Below are positions 18,348 to 27,492 of a stretch of 64,000 nucleotides of DNA, piece by piece. This DNA is from ZYF759 sp046297455. GTDB lineage: Bacteria > Pseudomonadota > Alphaproteobacteria > Rhizobiales > Rhizobiaceae. The position numbers were made by a program, and so were the translations under genes. The notes under the pieces were generated by a model. That model was not told where the DNA came from, made no database searches, and worked only from the letters and a program-made list of their open reading frames with translations. Each line of letters starts with the position of its first letter. The first letter of the stretch is position 1. Where the stretch lies: assembly GCA_046297455.1 (NCBI GenBank), contig JBKBIT010000005.1, forward strand, positions 62,001 through 126,000, in the 5' to 3' direction.

Positions 18348-18921
18348 TTACGTCCAGAACGCGCTGACCGCCTCCTGGCGGATGATGTGGGGCCGTCGCG
18401 ACGCAATCCGCATGCACGATCTGTCGGCGGACGGCTTCTGGACCTCCTTCTTTGCCATTGTCGTCGCCCTGCCGCCCCTGGTCGTGGGCTGGGTGGCGAT
18501 CGCCGAACAGCTGGCCGCCTTCCCGGAAAGCATTTCCAGCCGCATGTCCGTGGTGCTGCGCCTGGCCATCGTCGATATCGGTGCCTGGGTTCTGCCGCTG
18601 GCGCTGCTGGGGGCGGTGTCGCCCTATGCAGGCATCGGCAAGCGCTATGTCCATTATGTCGTGGCAGCCAATTGGGGCAGTGCGATCACGGCCTGGATCA
18701 TGCTACCGCCCTCGCTGGTACGGCTGGTATTCGGGCAGGTGGGCGAGGCCGTCATCTTGCTTTCGATCCTGCTTTTCGGCTTCACCCTGGTGCTGAGCTG
18801 GCGGCTCACCGACGCCGCCTATGATCGCGGGCCGATGGTGGCGAGTGCCGTTTTCGCCGGCATTCTGGTGGCGTCGCTCGTGTCGCTCTTCGCGCTGCAG
18901 CGCCTTTTCGGGATCAGCTGA
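18334..18921 (+). CDS. conserved hypothetical membrane protein
   Basis: 195 residues with about five hydrophobic segments: FFAIVVALPPLVVGWVAI, IVDIGAWVLPLALLG, WGSAITAWIMLPPSLV, VILLSILLFGFTLVL and VFAGILVASLVSLFALQ. The start MPSSDYVQNALTASWRMMWGR is soluble. I cannot assign a function; the layout recalls small Yip1-like membrane proteins. It overlaps the end of dapE by 14 bases in another frame, so it is probably co-translated with dapE. Its 3' end faces truA with only 5 bases between the stops. Confidence 0.8.
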   Translation: MPSSDYVQNALTASWRMMWGRRDAIRMHDLSADGFWTSFFAIVVALPPLVVGWVAIAEQLAAFPESISSRMSVVLRLAIVDIGAWVLPLALLGAVSPYAGIGKRYVHYVVAANWGSAITAWIMLPPSLVRLVFGQVGEAVILLSILLFGFTLVLSWRLTDAAYDRGPMVASAVFAGILVASLVSLFALQRLFGIS

Positions 18922-18926
18922 GCCGC

Positions 18927-19673
18927 TCAGGCATAATCGACCTGCATCAGGTAAAGCCCCTCCGGCGGCGCCACCGGCCCGCAGGCGGCCCTGTCGCGCG
19001 CTTCCAGAGCGCGGGCAACATCTGCCGGCCGCCAGGCTCCGGCGCCGACGCGTTCCAGCGTGCCGACCATCGACCGGACCTGGTTGTGCAGGAACGACCT
19101 GGCCGAGGCGCGGATGGCGATGGTGTCGCCGTCACGGGTGACGTCGAGGAGATCGAGCGACTTGACCGGGCTCTTGGACTGGCACTGCACCGAGCGGAAG
19201 GTGGTGAAGTCATGGCCGCCGACCAGCTCTTGCGCAGCTTCATGCATCGCTTCGTGGTCGAGCGCGCGCGGCAGATGCCAGACGCGATCTCTCTCCAGTG
19301 ACGGCGGGGCGCGGCGGTTGAGGATCAGATAGAGATAATGCCGCGCCGTGGCCGAAAACCTCGCATCGAATTCGCCATCCACTTGCGCGGCGGCAAGGAT
19401 GGAGACCGCCGCGCCGGCCATCGACAGATGCGCGTTGAGGGCGCCCTGCACCTTCTCGGCCGGCCAGTCGCGCGTCAGGTCGAAATGGGCGACCTGGCCT
19501 CTGGCGTGCACGCCGGCATCGGTGCGACCGGCACCCCGGATGCGCACAGTCTCGCCGCAGAAGCCCTCCACTGCCGTCTCGATGGCCTCCTGGATCGAGG
19601 GTTGGTCTGCCTGGCGCTGCCAGCCGGCGAAGCGGGTTCCGTCATATTCGATATCGAGGCGGTAGCGGGGCAT
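18927..19673 (-). CDS. truA: tRNA pseudouridine(38-40) synthase
   Basis: Converts uridines 38-40 in the anticodon arm to pseudouridine. The catalytic aspartate is in RGAGRTDAGVHARGQVAHFD; the N-terminus PRYRLDIEYDGTRFAGWQRQ and the C-terminal FLHNQVRSMVGTL are standard TruA. ATG 19673 gives 248 residues, the normal size; upstream in-frame sequence to 19733 is not conserved. In related genomes truA lies near fmt and def, as here, though a two-gene insert (19764-22834), an AraC-type gene and an acetyltransferase gene separate them. Confidence 0.95.
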   Translation of the reverse strand: MPRYRLDIEYDGTRFAGWQRQADQPSIQEAIETAVEGFCGETVRIRGAGRTDAGVHARGQVAHFDLTRDWPAEKVQGALNAHLSMAGAAVSILAAAQVDGEFDARFSATARHYLYLILNRRAPPSLERDRVWHLPRALDHEAMHEAAQELVGGHDFTTFRSVQCQSKSPVKSLDLLDVTRDGDTIAIRASARSFLHNQVRSMVGTLERVGAGAWRPADVARALEARDRAACGPVAPPEGLYLMQVDYA

Positions 19674-19763
19674 GAAACCTGTCGCGGCTATGAAACTGCG
19701 CCGGACAATAGTCGCCCGGCCGGCCGAAGCCAATCGCTCCAGCCGGCCTGGACGTCTCGTTCC

Positions 19764-20516
19764 TCAATCCGACACGTGATCGATCCGGTAGCGCACCGTC
19801 ACCTTGCAGCTGTCCATGCCGAGGCTGGCCAGCACGGCCTGGCCGCCCGATCCGCTGATGCGCATCGAGTAGGTAAGGTGGCCCGTGACGCGGCGCTCAG
19901 AGACCAGGCTCATCCAGAGCCGCACGGAAATCGACTGGCAGATACCGTCCTCGCAGCCGCTGTCGCCGATCGGGATCGTGGTCCAGTTCCCGCCGCCATT
20001 GTCGACCCAGCGATAGGTGGACATATCGGCGCTGCCGGCCAGAAGCGCGGGGTCGAAGCGGCCGTTCCATCGCACCCGGGCAGAATGCGAATCCCCCAGA
20101 CCGGTGGGATCGCCCATCATGTCGGCCAACATAGGCGGGCAACCTTGCACGCTCGTGGCCACCGTGTTCCAGCGCCACAAGCCGTCGCGCGGCACGATTT
20201 CCTCTTCCATGAAAAGCTTGATCGGGCATTCGCCCCTGCCCGAATAGGCCCGGTCGATCTGCTCGCGGCTGGCGTCAGACCAGTAGACGTAGTTGTGGTC
20301 GAAATCGACGACCAGCGTCGATACGGTCGGATCGATCGGCTCGGGCCCGATGGCCTCAAAGCCCGCCACATTGATGATGTCTTCAGCCGAATGGGGGCTG
20401 GCCATGCATTCGCAGCCGCCAAGCTTGCAGAGTGCGATGGTCACCCCGGCGAAGGCCGCACCGGACGCCATCAGCGACGCGACGATCAGGACGGTTGCGA
20501 AGACCAGCGCCCTCAT
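19764..20516 (-). CDS. secreted protein of unknown function
   Basis: 250 residues with a signal peptide (MRALVFATVLIVASLMASGA, cleavage near AFA-GVT). The mature part has several cysteines (CKLGGCECMAS, GECPIK, QGCPPM, SGCEDGICQS, DSCKVT), suggesting disulfides in the periplasm. I see no named domain. It starts in the stop of the OmpA/PAN-like gene (4-base overlap), so the two products are made together and may act together at the envelope. Confidence 0.75.
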   Translation of the reverse strand: MRALVFATVLIVASLMASGAAFAGVTIALCKLGGCECMASPHSAEDIINVAGFEAIGPEPIDPTVSTLVVDFDHNYVYWSDASREQIDRAYSGRGECPIKLFMEEEIVPRDGLWRWNTVATSVQGCPPMLADMMGDPTGLGDSHSARVRWNGRFDPALLAGSADMSTYRWVDNGGGNWTTIPIGDSGCEDGICQSISVRLWMSLVSERRVTGHLTYSMRISGSGGQAVLASLGMDSCKVTVRYRIDHVSD

Positions 20517-22834
20517 CGAACCGTCTCCACCCAGCGCGGCACGACAATGGACAGCACGTCCTCGGCGGACATATCGCCGACATCGACCGGTCGGCCCGCC
20601 AGCTGGCGCATCACTGCCGGCGGCTCACCGCGATTGGCCGCCTGCGTGGACGTTGCGCCGTCCCGCTGCCCCGTATTCTGACCGCTGACGGTTCCAAACA
20701 AAGCGCGCGCAATGGCAGCGGCCTCCGGATCGTCGCCGATCTGTTCCTCGATCATTGCCCCGATACCGCTTTCGCGCATGAAGACTGTCATGAAGTCGCC
20801 CTCCTCGCCTGCAGGCGGCGTGGCAGCGATCTCCGTTTCAGGCTCCGGAACTGCTGGCGGCGGTGTCACGGCCGCCCGGTCGTCGGGGCGAGAAAGCGCC
20901 AGCGATCCGGCAAAGACGCCATACGCCATCTGCGCGTCCGGATCGGTGCCGTCCGTGCCTTCCGGTGCGTAGAGGCAGGCCTGGCCTGCTTGCGTGTCGA
21001 GACAGGGGCCGAGATCCGCCGGCCATTGCCGGGGATTGAGGGCGGCAACCGCCTCGCCATCCCGGGTGCGCCAGAGCGTGGTCGAGGGCTGATCTGCCCG
21101 CACGCCGCCCGCTGTTTCGTAGAAATAGGGAAAGTCGACATGAAAGCCGGGCAGGACCATGAAGGCCAGCCCGGTCTCCGCGTCTTCATAGGCACAGGGG
21201 AGCGCGTCCGCCGGGCAGTAGTAGCCGGTATCCTCGCCGGCACCTTCGTCCGGCTGGATAGTCGCCGGTGCCGGTGTTTGGGCAGGGGCCGTCGTTGCCG
21301 GCCGCATCGTCGCCGGTCCCGCCATCGGCGTCACCCTGAGCGGCACTTCCGCCAGTACGCGTCGCTGCGCACGCGGATGCTCCACGATATAGCGCAGCAC
21401 ATAGTCGCCTTCCTCGGGGGCGTTGATCTCAAGGGTGACGCCGCCTGAGAGATCCGTGCCCTCGGCATAGACCCATTCCAGCCCGCCCTCGAGACGCCTG
21501 TCGCCGAACTCGGCGATCTCCACCCAATCACCCTCGAGCGCGGGTCCCTGGACCCGGATGCCGAAAGCCTCGCCGGGACGCACCTCCGCCGGCGCCTGGA
21601 TGAATGTCAGCGCCGTATAGCGGGCGATTTCTGCTTCATCCGCGACCAACTCGGCCAGGATTTCCGCCGAACCTTCCGCCAGAACCGTCGCTTCGGGCTT
21701 GATGCCGGCAAAGAAGGGCTCGGAACCGCCACGTCTGAGGTTCAGTTCGGCGTCGCTGCCCCAGCGATGGCAGCGGCCTTCTTCCACGAAGAAGCTGCCC
21801 GGCGGCTCGAAACTCCAGGCCATGCAGCCCGCGTCCGAAAGACACATCGCCTGGCACATTTGCGGTGTACCCGTCGTTCCCATCGACTCGACCTCAAAGG
21901 AAGCGCCGGCCGGTCCCTCCGTGCGCCCACTCCCCATCAGATAGGCGTGGGGCATCCATTCAAGGCCGGCCTCGCGGTCGAAGCCCGGGACAGCGCCCGC
22001 GTCCGCGCCCTCGGCAGCCGCTCCAGAACCCGTGGACGATGCTGAGGCCGACGCCACTGTGGCCGCGCAATCTTCCGGCTCGACATCGGCCGGGCCGCCG
22101 AAGCCGACCATGTCGGCATCGGGATTATGCGCCACCAGTTCAACGCGGCGGTTGCGCGCGCGGCCCTCTTCCGTGGCGTTGTCGGCCACCGGCCGGTCGA
22201 AGCTGAAACCCTGCGCCACCAGCGTGGCCGCGCCGGTGCCGGCCGCCTGCAGCCATTCGGCAACGGCGCGCGCGCGCATCAGCGAGAGCTCCTGATTGTA
22301 GTCGCGCCCGCCAATATTGTCCGTGTGGCCCTCGACGGTCCATTCGCCGCCAAGCATGCGGATGGCATCGCGCGCGGCGATCAGTGCCGGCAGGCTGTCG
22401 GGGCGCAGCGTGGCGCGGTTGAAGTCGAAATGCACCCCCTCCAGCGCCACCCGGCCGGTTTCCATGACGGTGGAGACGAGCTGCTGGCAGGCCAGCGCGC
22501 CGCCTGCGACGGCCGATGCCGGCGCTGCCGGTACGGCCCGCGCCGCCTGTCGATCGGTCGGGGTGACAAGGCCGGAGACCATGCCGCTGGCAAAATAGGG
22601 TTCTGGCACGACGTCCTTCAGCCAGCAGGCGCCACGTCCCGGTTCCTGAGGCACGAAGGTGAAGGCAGCGCATAGCGCGTTGTCGATACAAAGGGCCCGG
22701 CATTCCTGCGGATTTGCCGACACTGTCTGGGCGATGTCGTTGCCGGGCCTGTCGGTATCCTGCTCGAATGTCTGCGCCTTGGCAGCCGTGACGCACAAGA
22801 CCGCTGCGATCGCGATCAGAAATCTGGCTCTCAT
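20513..22834 (-). CDS. OmpA-domain protein with two PAN/apple-like modules
   Basis: 773-residue exported protein. The signal peptide ends TAAKAQ. A cysteine-containing module at about 25-90 (PQECRALCIDNALCAAFTFV, GACWLKD) resembles PAN/apple domains. An OmpA-C peptidoglycan-binding domain follows at about 125-235 (VHFDFNRATLRPDSLPAL, EGHTDNIGGRDYNQELSLMR, GRARNRRVELV). A second PAN-like module lies at about 320-375 (PQMCQAMCLSDAGCMAWSFE). Past that is a beta-rich stretch, a Pro/Ala/Thr linker and a C-terminal part with C-x-x-x-x-x-C pairs. It probably anchors to peptidoglycan and presents binding modules. The combination is unusual; the PAN call rests on cysteine pattern. Confidence 0.8.
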   Translation of the reverse strand: MRARFLIAIAAVLCVTAAKAQTFEQDTDRPGNDIAQTVSANPQECRALCIDNALCAAFTFVPQEPGRGACWLKDVVPEPYFASGMVSGLVTPTDRQAARAVPAAPASAVAGGALACQQLVSTVMETGRVALEGVHFDFNRATLRPDSLPALIAARDAIRMLGGEWTVEGHTDNIGGRDYNQELSLMRARAVAEWLQAAGTGAATLVAQGFSFDRPVADNATEEGRARNRRVELVAHNPDADMVGFGGPADVEPEDCAATVASASASSTGSGAAAEGADAGAVPGFDREAGLEWMPHAYLMGSGRTEGPAGASFEVESMGTTGTPQMCQAMCLSDAGCMAWSFEPPGSFFVEEGRCHRWGSDAELNLRRGGSEPFFAGIKPEATVLAEGSAEILAELVADEAEIARYTALTFIQAPAEVRPGEAFGIRVQGPALEGDWVEIAEFGDRRLEGGLEWVYAEGTDLSGGVTLEINAPEEGDYVLRYIVEHPRAQRRVLAEVPLRVTPMAGPATMRPATTAPAQTPAPATIQPDEGAGEDTGYYCPADALPCAYEDAETGLAFMVLPGFHVDFPYFYETAGGVRADQPSTTLWRTRDGEAVAALNPRQWPADLGPCLDTQAGQACLYAPEGTDGTDPDAQMAYGVFAGSLALSRPDDRAAVTPPPAVPEPETEIAATPPAGEEGDFMTVFMRESGIGAMIEEQIGDDPEAAAIARALFGTVSGQNTGQRDGATSTQAANRGEPPAVMRQLAGRPVDVGDMSAEDVLSIVVPRWVETVR

Positions 22835-22969
22835 CTATCGTTTCCCGCCTGATTCGCCGCAGCCCGAGGCGACGCACTCCTGGTTCCGAGCATGAGGATA
22901 GACGCTCTCGCCAGGCGGTTCTTGGGCTAGGCGGAACGGAATCGCGGGTTCGGCGGAACAAGTTGCCGG

Positions 22970-23956
22970 CTACCGCCGCCAGGCGCCTTCCTGCCGGGCG
23001 GTCTCCTTCGCCGAGGCCCGCAGCTGCGAGGGCGTGATGCCGAAGGTCTTGCGGAAACAGGCGTTGAACCAGGACAGGTCGCCAAAGCCTGCCGCCATTG
23101 CGATATCGCTGATCGAGCGGCCAGACTGGGCAGGATCGCTCAGCGCGCGGCGCGCCAGCATCAGCCGTCGGCCGGTCACATGGTCCCTGAAACTGGTTCC
23201 TTCGCCGGCAAAAAGGGCACGGATGTAGCGGTCCGAGAGACGATGGCGGGCAGCGAGCCAGCCGATCGTCAGTTGAGGCGACGTCAGGTGGGTCTCGATG
23301 TCGGCCTTCAGGGCGCGCAGCCGCTCGGCCCGCACCCCCCGTCCTTCGGCGATCTCGCTTGCGTCGCGGCCTGCCCCCAACGCCATCATGGCGAGATCCT
23401 GCAGCTGGGTGGCGCATTGCGCGATCTCCCGGGGCGACAGCATGGCCATCTCGGCCTGCAGGCTGGCGGCATAACGAGCGAACATGCGCCATTGCGGGGT
23501 CATGGTGACCTTGCCGCGCTGCACCCTGTCGAGGCCGGGGGCCGAGACGCCAACGAGGGCTCTCGGGATCGAGACGTAGAAAACCTCCGTGCGGTCTCCG
23601 GCAAACCGGGAAATGCCCGGCACCTCACTCGGGTCCACATAGACCTCACCGGCCTGGCAGACGACCTCTTCCCCGCCGCGCTGACGGATCGAGAACGCGC
23701 CATCCACCGGGATATGGAACAGGATGCTGTCGCCGGTGTCGGCAGCAAGCGCGGCGGTACGCTCGGTCACGCAGGCGGAATGCACGGTTGCGCCCAGCAC
23801 CACATCCGGCAGCAGCCCGATCACGGTCTCGGACCGGAACGCGCCCCGGTCTTCGGGCAGGATGTCGAGCTGGCACATCGCAGCAACCGCGCCGCGAAAC
23901 TCCTCGACGCGCGACCTTTCGTCGAAATCGGATGATCTGAGCGCGAAAACCGGCAA
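22970..23956 (-). CDS. AraC-family transcriptional regulator
   Basis: The C-terminal ~100 residues carry the double helix-turn-helix (LTIGWLAARHRLSDRYIRAL and SISDIAMAAGFGDLSWFNAC, ending FRKTFGITPSQLRA). The N-terminal ~200 residues match the AraC-binding-like sensor of the ligand-responsive type (DGAFSIRQRGGEEVVCQAGE). I chose a TTG start at 23956, preceded by GGGAAGG, giving 328 residues, the common size. The open frame continues to 24154 but would overlap the upstream acetyltransferase gene. The target is unknown; the adjacent envelope pair (19764-22834) is the nearest candidate. Confidence 0.88.
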   Translation of the reverse strand: MPVFALRSSDFDERSRVEEFRGAVAAMCQLDILPEDRGAFRSETVIGLLPDVVLGATVHSACVTERTAALAADTGDSILFHIPVDGAFSIRQRGGEEVVCQAGEVYVDPSEVPGISRFAGDRTEVFYVSIPRALVGVSAPGLDRVQRGKVTMTPQWRMFARYAASLQAEMAMLSPREIAQCATQLQDLAMMALGAGRDASEIAEGRGVRAERLRALKADIETHLTSPQLTIGWLAARHRLSDRYIRALFAGEGTSFRDHVTGRRLMLARRALSDPAQSGRSISDIAMAAGFGDLSWFNACFRKTFGITPSQLRASAKETARQEGAWRR

Positions 23957-24069
23957 GCGACACCTTCCCGCATCTGCACCCGTCGGCAGGGATGCCGCTG
24001 GGGAATGCCGGAATATTGCCTCGGGTGGGAGGCGCCGCCAAGAGGAAAAATGGCGAAACCGCCAGCGTG

Positions 24070-24561
24070 TCAGAGCCCCTGGAAGGCGCTTGGATAGATG
24101 AGCCGGCCCGTTCGCGGCGCCTCGCCCCAGGCAAGCGCCTGCAACGCGTCGCACTGATAGGCGCTCTCGAAACCCGCTGCCCGGTCGCGGGCATAGCCGA
24201 AGCGGCCGTAATAGGCGGGATCGCCCAGCACCAGACAGAGGCTTTCGCCCCTTTCCGCCAGAAGGTGGTGCGCATTCTCGAGCAATGCCGCGCCGATGCC
24301 CGAGCGCTGGCGGCCCGGAAGCACGGCAAGCGGCGCAAGCGCGAGCGCGTCGAAACGGTCTACCGCAAGGCGCGAGAAGGCCACATGACCCACCAGTTCG
24401 CCTTCATTGGTCGCGACCAGTTCGAGCACCATGTCGCCATTCGCGCGCAGCTTCTCGACAAGTTTCGCCTCTTCGGGCTGGCCGAAGGCCGCCTCGACCA
24501 GTCGGGCGATGGCTTCATGGTCCTTGGCTTCCGCTTCGCGGATCACCAGCCCGCGGATCAT
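24070..24561 (-). CDS. GNAT-family N-acetyltransferase
   Basis: 163 residues with the acetyl-CoA binding pattern LAPLAVLPGRQRSGIGAALL (R/Q-x-x-G-x-G/A) and a C-terminal GDPAYYGRFGYARDRAAGF segment typical of the YhbS-like subgroup. ATG 24561 lies in the stop of fmt (ATGA overlap), so it is co-translated with fmt. The acceptor substrate is not known. 113 bases separate it from the AraC-type gene downstream. Confidence 0.88.
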   Translation of the reverse strand: MIRGLVIREAEAKDHEAIARLVEAAFGQPEEAKLVEKLRANGDMVLELVATNEGELVGHVAFSRLAVDRFDALALAPLAVLPGRQRSGIGAALLENAHHLLAERGESLCLVLGDPAYYGRFGYARDRAAGFESAYQCDALQALAWGEAPRTGRLIYPSAFQGL

Positions 24562-25487
24562 GGCACGATCCGCTCGGGCCTGGCACCGCGCAGGAAGTCT
24601 TCCGCCGGCAGGGCCTTGCCGCCGGCCCGCTGCAATTCGACCAGCCGCACCGCGCCCGTGCCGCAAGCGACCGCCAACCCGTCGCCGACCAGCGTGCCCG
24701 CTGCACCCTCTCCCTTGCCAAGCGTGGATCTGAGCAGCTTCACCCTTTCCGTCTTTTCGCCGAAGACCATCTCGCACCAGGCGCCGGGGAAGGGCGACAG
24801 GCCGCGAATGCGGTCGTGCACCTCGCGCGCCGGCAGCGACCAGTCGATCCGCGTCTCGGCCTTCTCGATCTTGGCGGCATAGGTCGTGCCTTCGCCTTCC
24901 TGCGGCGTCAGCTCAAGATCGCCCGCCTCCAGCCTGGCCAGCGCCTCCACCATGAGCTGCGCACCGTCTTCCATCAGAAGATCATGCAGTTCGCCGGCCG
25001 TCATGTCCGCGCCGATCGCAACTCGTCGGGTCAGCGCCACGGGGCCGGTATCCAGTCCTTCGTCCATCTTCATCACCATCGCGCCGGTCTCGACATCGCC
25101 CGCCATGATCGCGCGCTGGATCGGGGCGGCGCCGCGCCAGCGCGGCAGAAGCGAGGCGTGGAGATTGAACGCGCCGAGCCGTGTGCCCTCCAGGATCGGC
25201 TTCGGCAGGAGCAGACCATAGGCAACCACCACGGCCACATCCGCTCGAAGTGCGGAGAAGGCATCTTGTTCCGCCTGGGTCTTCAACGAGACCGGTGTGC
25301 GAACGTCGTTCCCAAATTCCTCAGCCGTGCGGTGAACCGGCGATTTCGTCAGTTCCAGCCCCCGCCGTCCGGCCGGACGCGGCGGCTGCGAATAGACGGC
25401 GACGATGTGGTGGCCGGCACGATGGATGGCCCGCAGCGTTGCGGCGGCGAAATCGGGCGTGCCCATGAAGATGATGCGAAGGCTCAT
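24558..25487 (-). CDS. fmt: methionyl-tRNA formyltransferase
   Basis: Formylates Met-tRNA(fMet) with 10-formyl-tetrahydrofolate for translation initiation. 309 residues, normal size. The start MSLRIIFMGTPDFAAATLRA, the catalytic region FNLHASLLPRWRGAAPIQRA and the C-terminal KGEGAAGTLVGDGLAVACG are typical. It lies 58 bases after def, the usual def-fmt pair whose products add and remove the formyl group. Confidence 0.97.
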   Translation of the reverse strand: MSLRIIFMGTPDFAAATLRAIHRAGHHIVAVYSQPPRPAGRRGLELTKSPVHRTAEEFGNDVRTPVSLKTQAEQDAFSALRADVAVVVAYGLLLPKPILEGTRLGAFNLHASLLPRWRGAAPIQRAIMAGDVETGAMVMKMDEGLDTGPVALTRRVAIGADMTAGELHDLLMEDGAQLMVEALARLEAGDLELTPQEGEGTTYAAKIEKAETRIDWSLPAREVHDRIRGLSPFPGAWCEMVFGEKTERVKLLRSTLGKGEGAAGTLVGDGLAVACGTGAVRLVELQRAGGKALPAEDFLRGARPERIVP

Positions 25488-25545
25488 GCGCCCGTTTCAA
25501 ACGGGTTGGCGAGCTTCAGGTCAAGAGCGTGATGGCAAATCCGCC

Positions 25546-26064
25546 TCAGGCGGTGGCCTTTTCGCGGGCCAGCTTCTTGAAGCGGCGCATCACCATCTCG
25601 CGCTTCAGCCGCGAGATATGGTCGATGAAGAGCACGCCGTTCAGATGGTCGATCTCGTGCTGCAGGCAGGTCGCCATCAGCCCGTCGGCCTTCATCTCGT
25701 GCTGCGCGCCGTCCAGTCCGACATAGCGTACGGTCACCTCGGCGGGACGCTCCACCTCGGCATAATAGTCGGGAATCGAGAGGCAGCCTTCCTCATGAAT
25801 ATTGGTCGAGTCGCTCGACGCCACGATCTCCGGGTTGAAGAAGACGTGCGGGTCCTTCGGCTCGTCTTCCTTGGCCAGGTCGATCACCAGAATGCGCAGG
25901 GGTTCGCCGACCTGGATCGCCGCAAGGCCGATGCCCGGCGCGTCGTACATCGTTTCCAGCATGTCGTCGGCAAAGCCGCGCAACTGGTCGTCGACGCGCT
26001 CGATCGGCTTGGAAACTTGCCGCAGCAGGGGATCGGGAAGGATGATGAGGGGCTTGATCGTCAT
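25546..26064 (-). CDS. def: peptide deformylase
   Basis: Removes the N-formyl group from nascent proteins with a metal ion. All three motifs are present in the 172-residue protein: GIGLAAIQVG, EEGCLSIPDYY (cysteine ligand) and QHEIDHLNGVLF (HExxH-type HEIDH). First gene of the def-fmt-GNAT set; divergent from rmuC with 102 bases between. Confidence 0.97.
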   Translation of the reverse strand: MTIKPLIILPDPLLRQVSKPIERVDDQLRGFADDMLETMYDAPGIGLAAIQVGEPLRILVIDLAKEDEPKDPHVFFNPEIVASSDSTNIHEEGCLSIPDYYAEVERPAEVTVRYVGLDGAQHEMKADGLMATCLQHEIDHLNGVLFIDHISRLKREMVMRRFKKLAREKATA

Positions 26065-26166
26065 GCGCGTCAGGTAGTCGGTCGCGCGCGGATCGTCAAC
26101 GTGAACATGCGGGAACGTTCACTGTTTGGTCTTATGCGGCGGGTTCGAATCGTCTAGGGTGAGGCG

Positions 26167-27411
26167 ATGAACGACGCATCCGCCCTTCTCACGGCGCCGG
26201 CCATGCGGCTCGGCGACACGATTATCACACTCGGCCATCTGCTTGGAGGCGCGCTGGCGCTGCTTGCAGTGTTCGCCGTGTTGGTGGTGTGGCTGGCCGC
26301 AAGGACGGCCGCGGCCCGGCGCGAAGCGGCGGAGGAAGCCGCCCGGCTGGCCCGGGAATCGGAAGCGCGGCTTGCCGAGATCACCCGCGCCCAGGCCGAG
26401 ATGCAGGGCCGCATGGGCGCGCTGGCCGAAGTGTTCTCGTCCCGCCAGGCCGAGCTCAACAAGACGATCGGCGAACGTCTCGACGGCATGACCTCGCGGC
26501 TCGGCCAGTCGATCACCGAACAGACGAAATCGACCCACGACAACCTCGCCAGGCTGCAGGAGCGGCTGGCCGTCATCGACACCGCCCAGAACAACATCCA
26601 GTCGCTGGCCGGCCAGGTCGTGCAGCTGCAGCAGATCCTCTCCAACAAGCAGACGCGCGGCGCCTTCGGCCAGTCGCGCATGGAGGCGATCGTCGCCGAC
26701 GGGCTGCCGACCGGCGGCTACGAGTTCCAGGCCACCTTGTCCAACGGCAACCGGCCCGACTGCCTGGTGAGAATGCCCAACGACACGCCGGATCTCGTTA
26801 TCGACGCCAAGTTCCCGCTGGAAGCCTGGAACGCGATCCGTGCAGCCGAAGAGGCCGAGGGCGCCGACGCCGCCACCCGGGCGGCCAGCGCCTTTAGGCG
26901 CGATGTCGAGGTGCATATCAAGGCAATCGCCGACAAATACCTTATCCCTGGCGAGACGCAGGACGTGGCCTTCATGTTCGTGCCGTCGGAATCGATCTTC
27001 GCCGAGATCCACGAGAATTTCGACAGTCTTGTCCACCGCGCCTACCGGTCGCGCATCGTCATCGTCTCGCCGTCGCTGCTGATGCTGTCGATCCAGGTCA
27101 TCCAGTCGGTGCTGAAGGATGCCCGCATGCGCGAACAGGCCCATCTCATCCAGCACGAGGTCATCCGCCTGATGGAGGACGTCAACCGGCTCGATGACCG
27201 GGTGCGCAAGCTGCAGGGCCACTTTTTGCAGACCGGCAAGGACATCGATCAGATCCTGACCTCCACCGACAAGATCACCAAGCGCGGGGCAAAGATCGAA
27301 GCGCTCGAACTGGGCGGACCGGAAGAGGCGGAAAGCACAGCCGGATCGCCAGCCAAGGCTGCGGCCTCGACGACCGGCAATCTGCGTCTGCGCGTGGTCG
27401 ACGACGAATAG
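26167..27411 (+). CDS. rmuC: DNA recombination protein RmuC homologue
   Basis: 414 residues. One membrane helix near the N-terminus (LLGGALALLAVFAVLVVWLA) is followed by a long coiled coil (about 45-165, rich in Ala, Glu, Gln, Arg) and the RmuC domain at about 170-365 (NKQTRGAFGQSRMEAIVAD, PDLVIDAKFPLEAW, VAFMFVPSESIFAEI). RmuC limits inversions and other rearrangements at repeats; the core domain is related to restriction-endonuclease folds. Likely anchored to the inner membrane. Confidence 0.93.
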   Translation: MNDASALLTAPAMRLGDTIITLGHLLGGALALLAVFAVLVVWLAARTAAARREAAEEAARLARESEARLAEITRAQAEMQGRMGALAEVFSSRQAELNKTIGERLDGMTSRLGQSITEQTKSTHDNLARLQERLAVIDTAQNNIQSLAGQVVQLQQILSNKQTRGAFGQSRMEAIVADGLPTGGYEFQATLSNGNRPDCLVRMPNDTPDLVIDAKFPLEAWNAIRAAEEAEGADAATRAASAFRRDVEVHIKAIADKYLIPGETQDVAFMFVPSESIFAEIHENFDSLVHRAYRSRIVIVSPSLLMLSIQVIQSVLKDARMREQAHLIQHEVIRLMEDVNRLDDRVRKLQGHFLQTGKDIDQILTSTDKITKRGAKIEALELGGPEEAESTAGSPAKAAASTTGNLRLRVVDDE

Positions 27412-27492
27412 CGTGCGATGAACGTGCTTGCCCGGCTATCGCCATGATTGTCGTTATTGCGGGTTGAGCATCAACGGATCCCCGGGGCGTTC

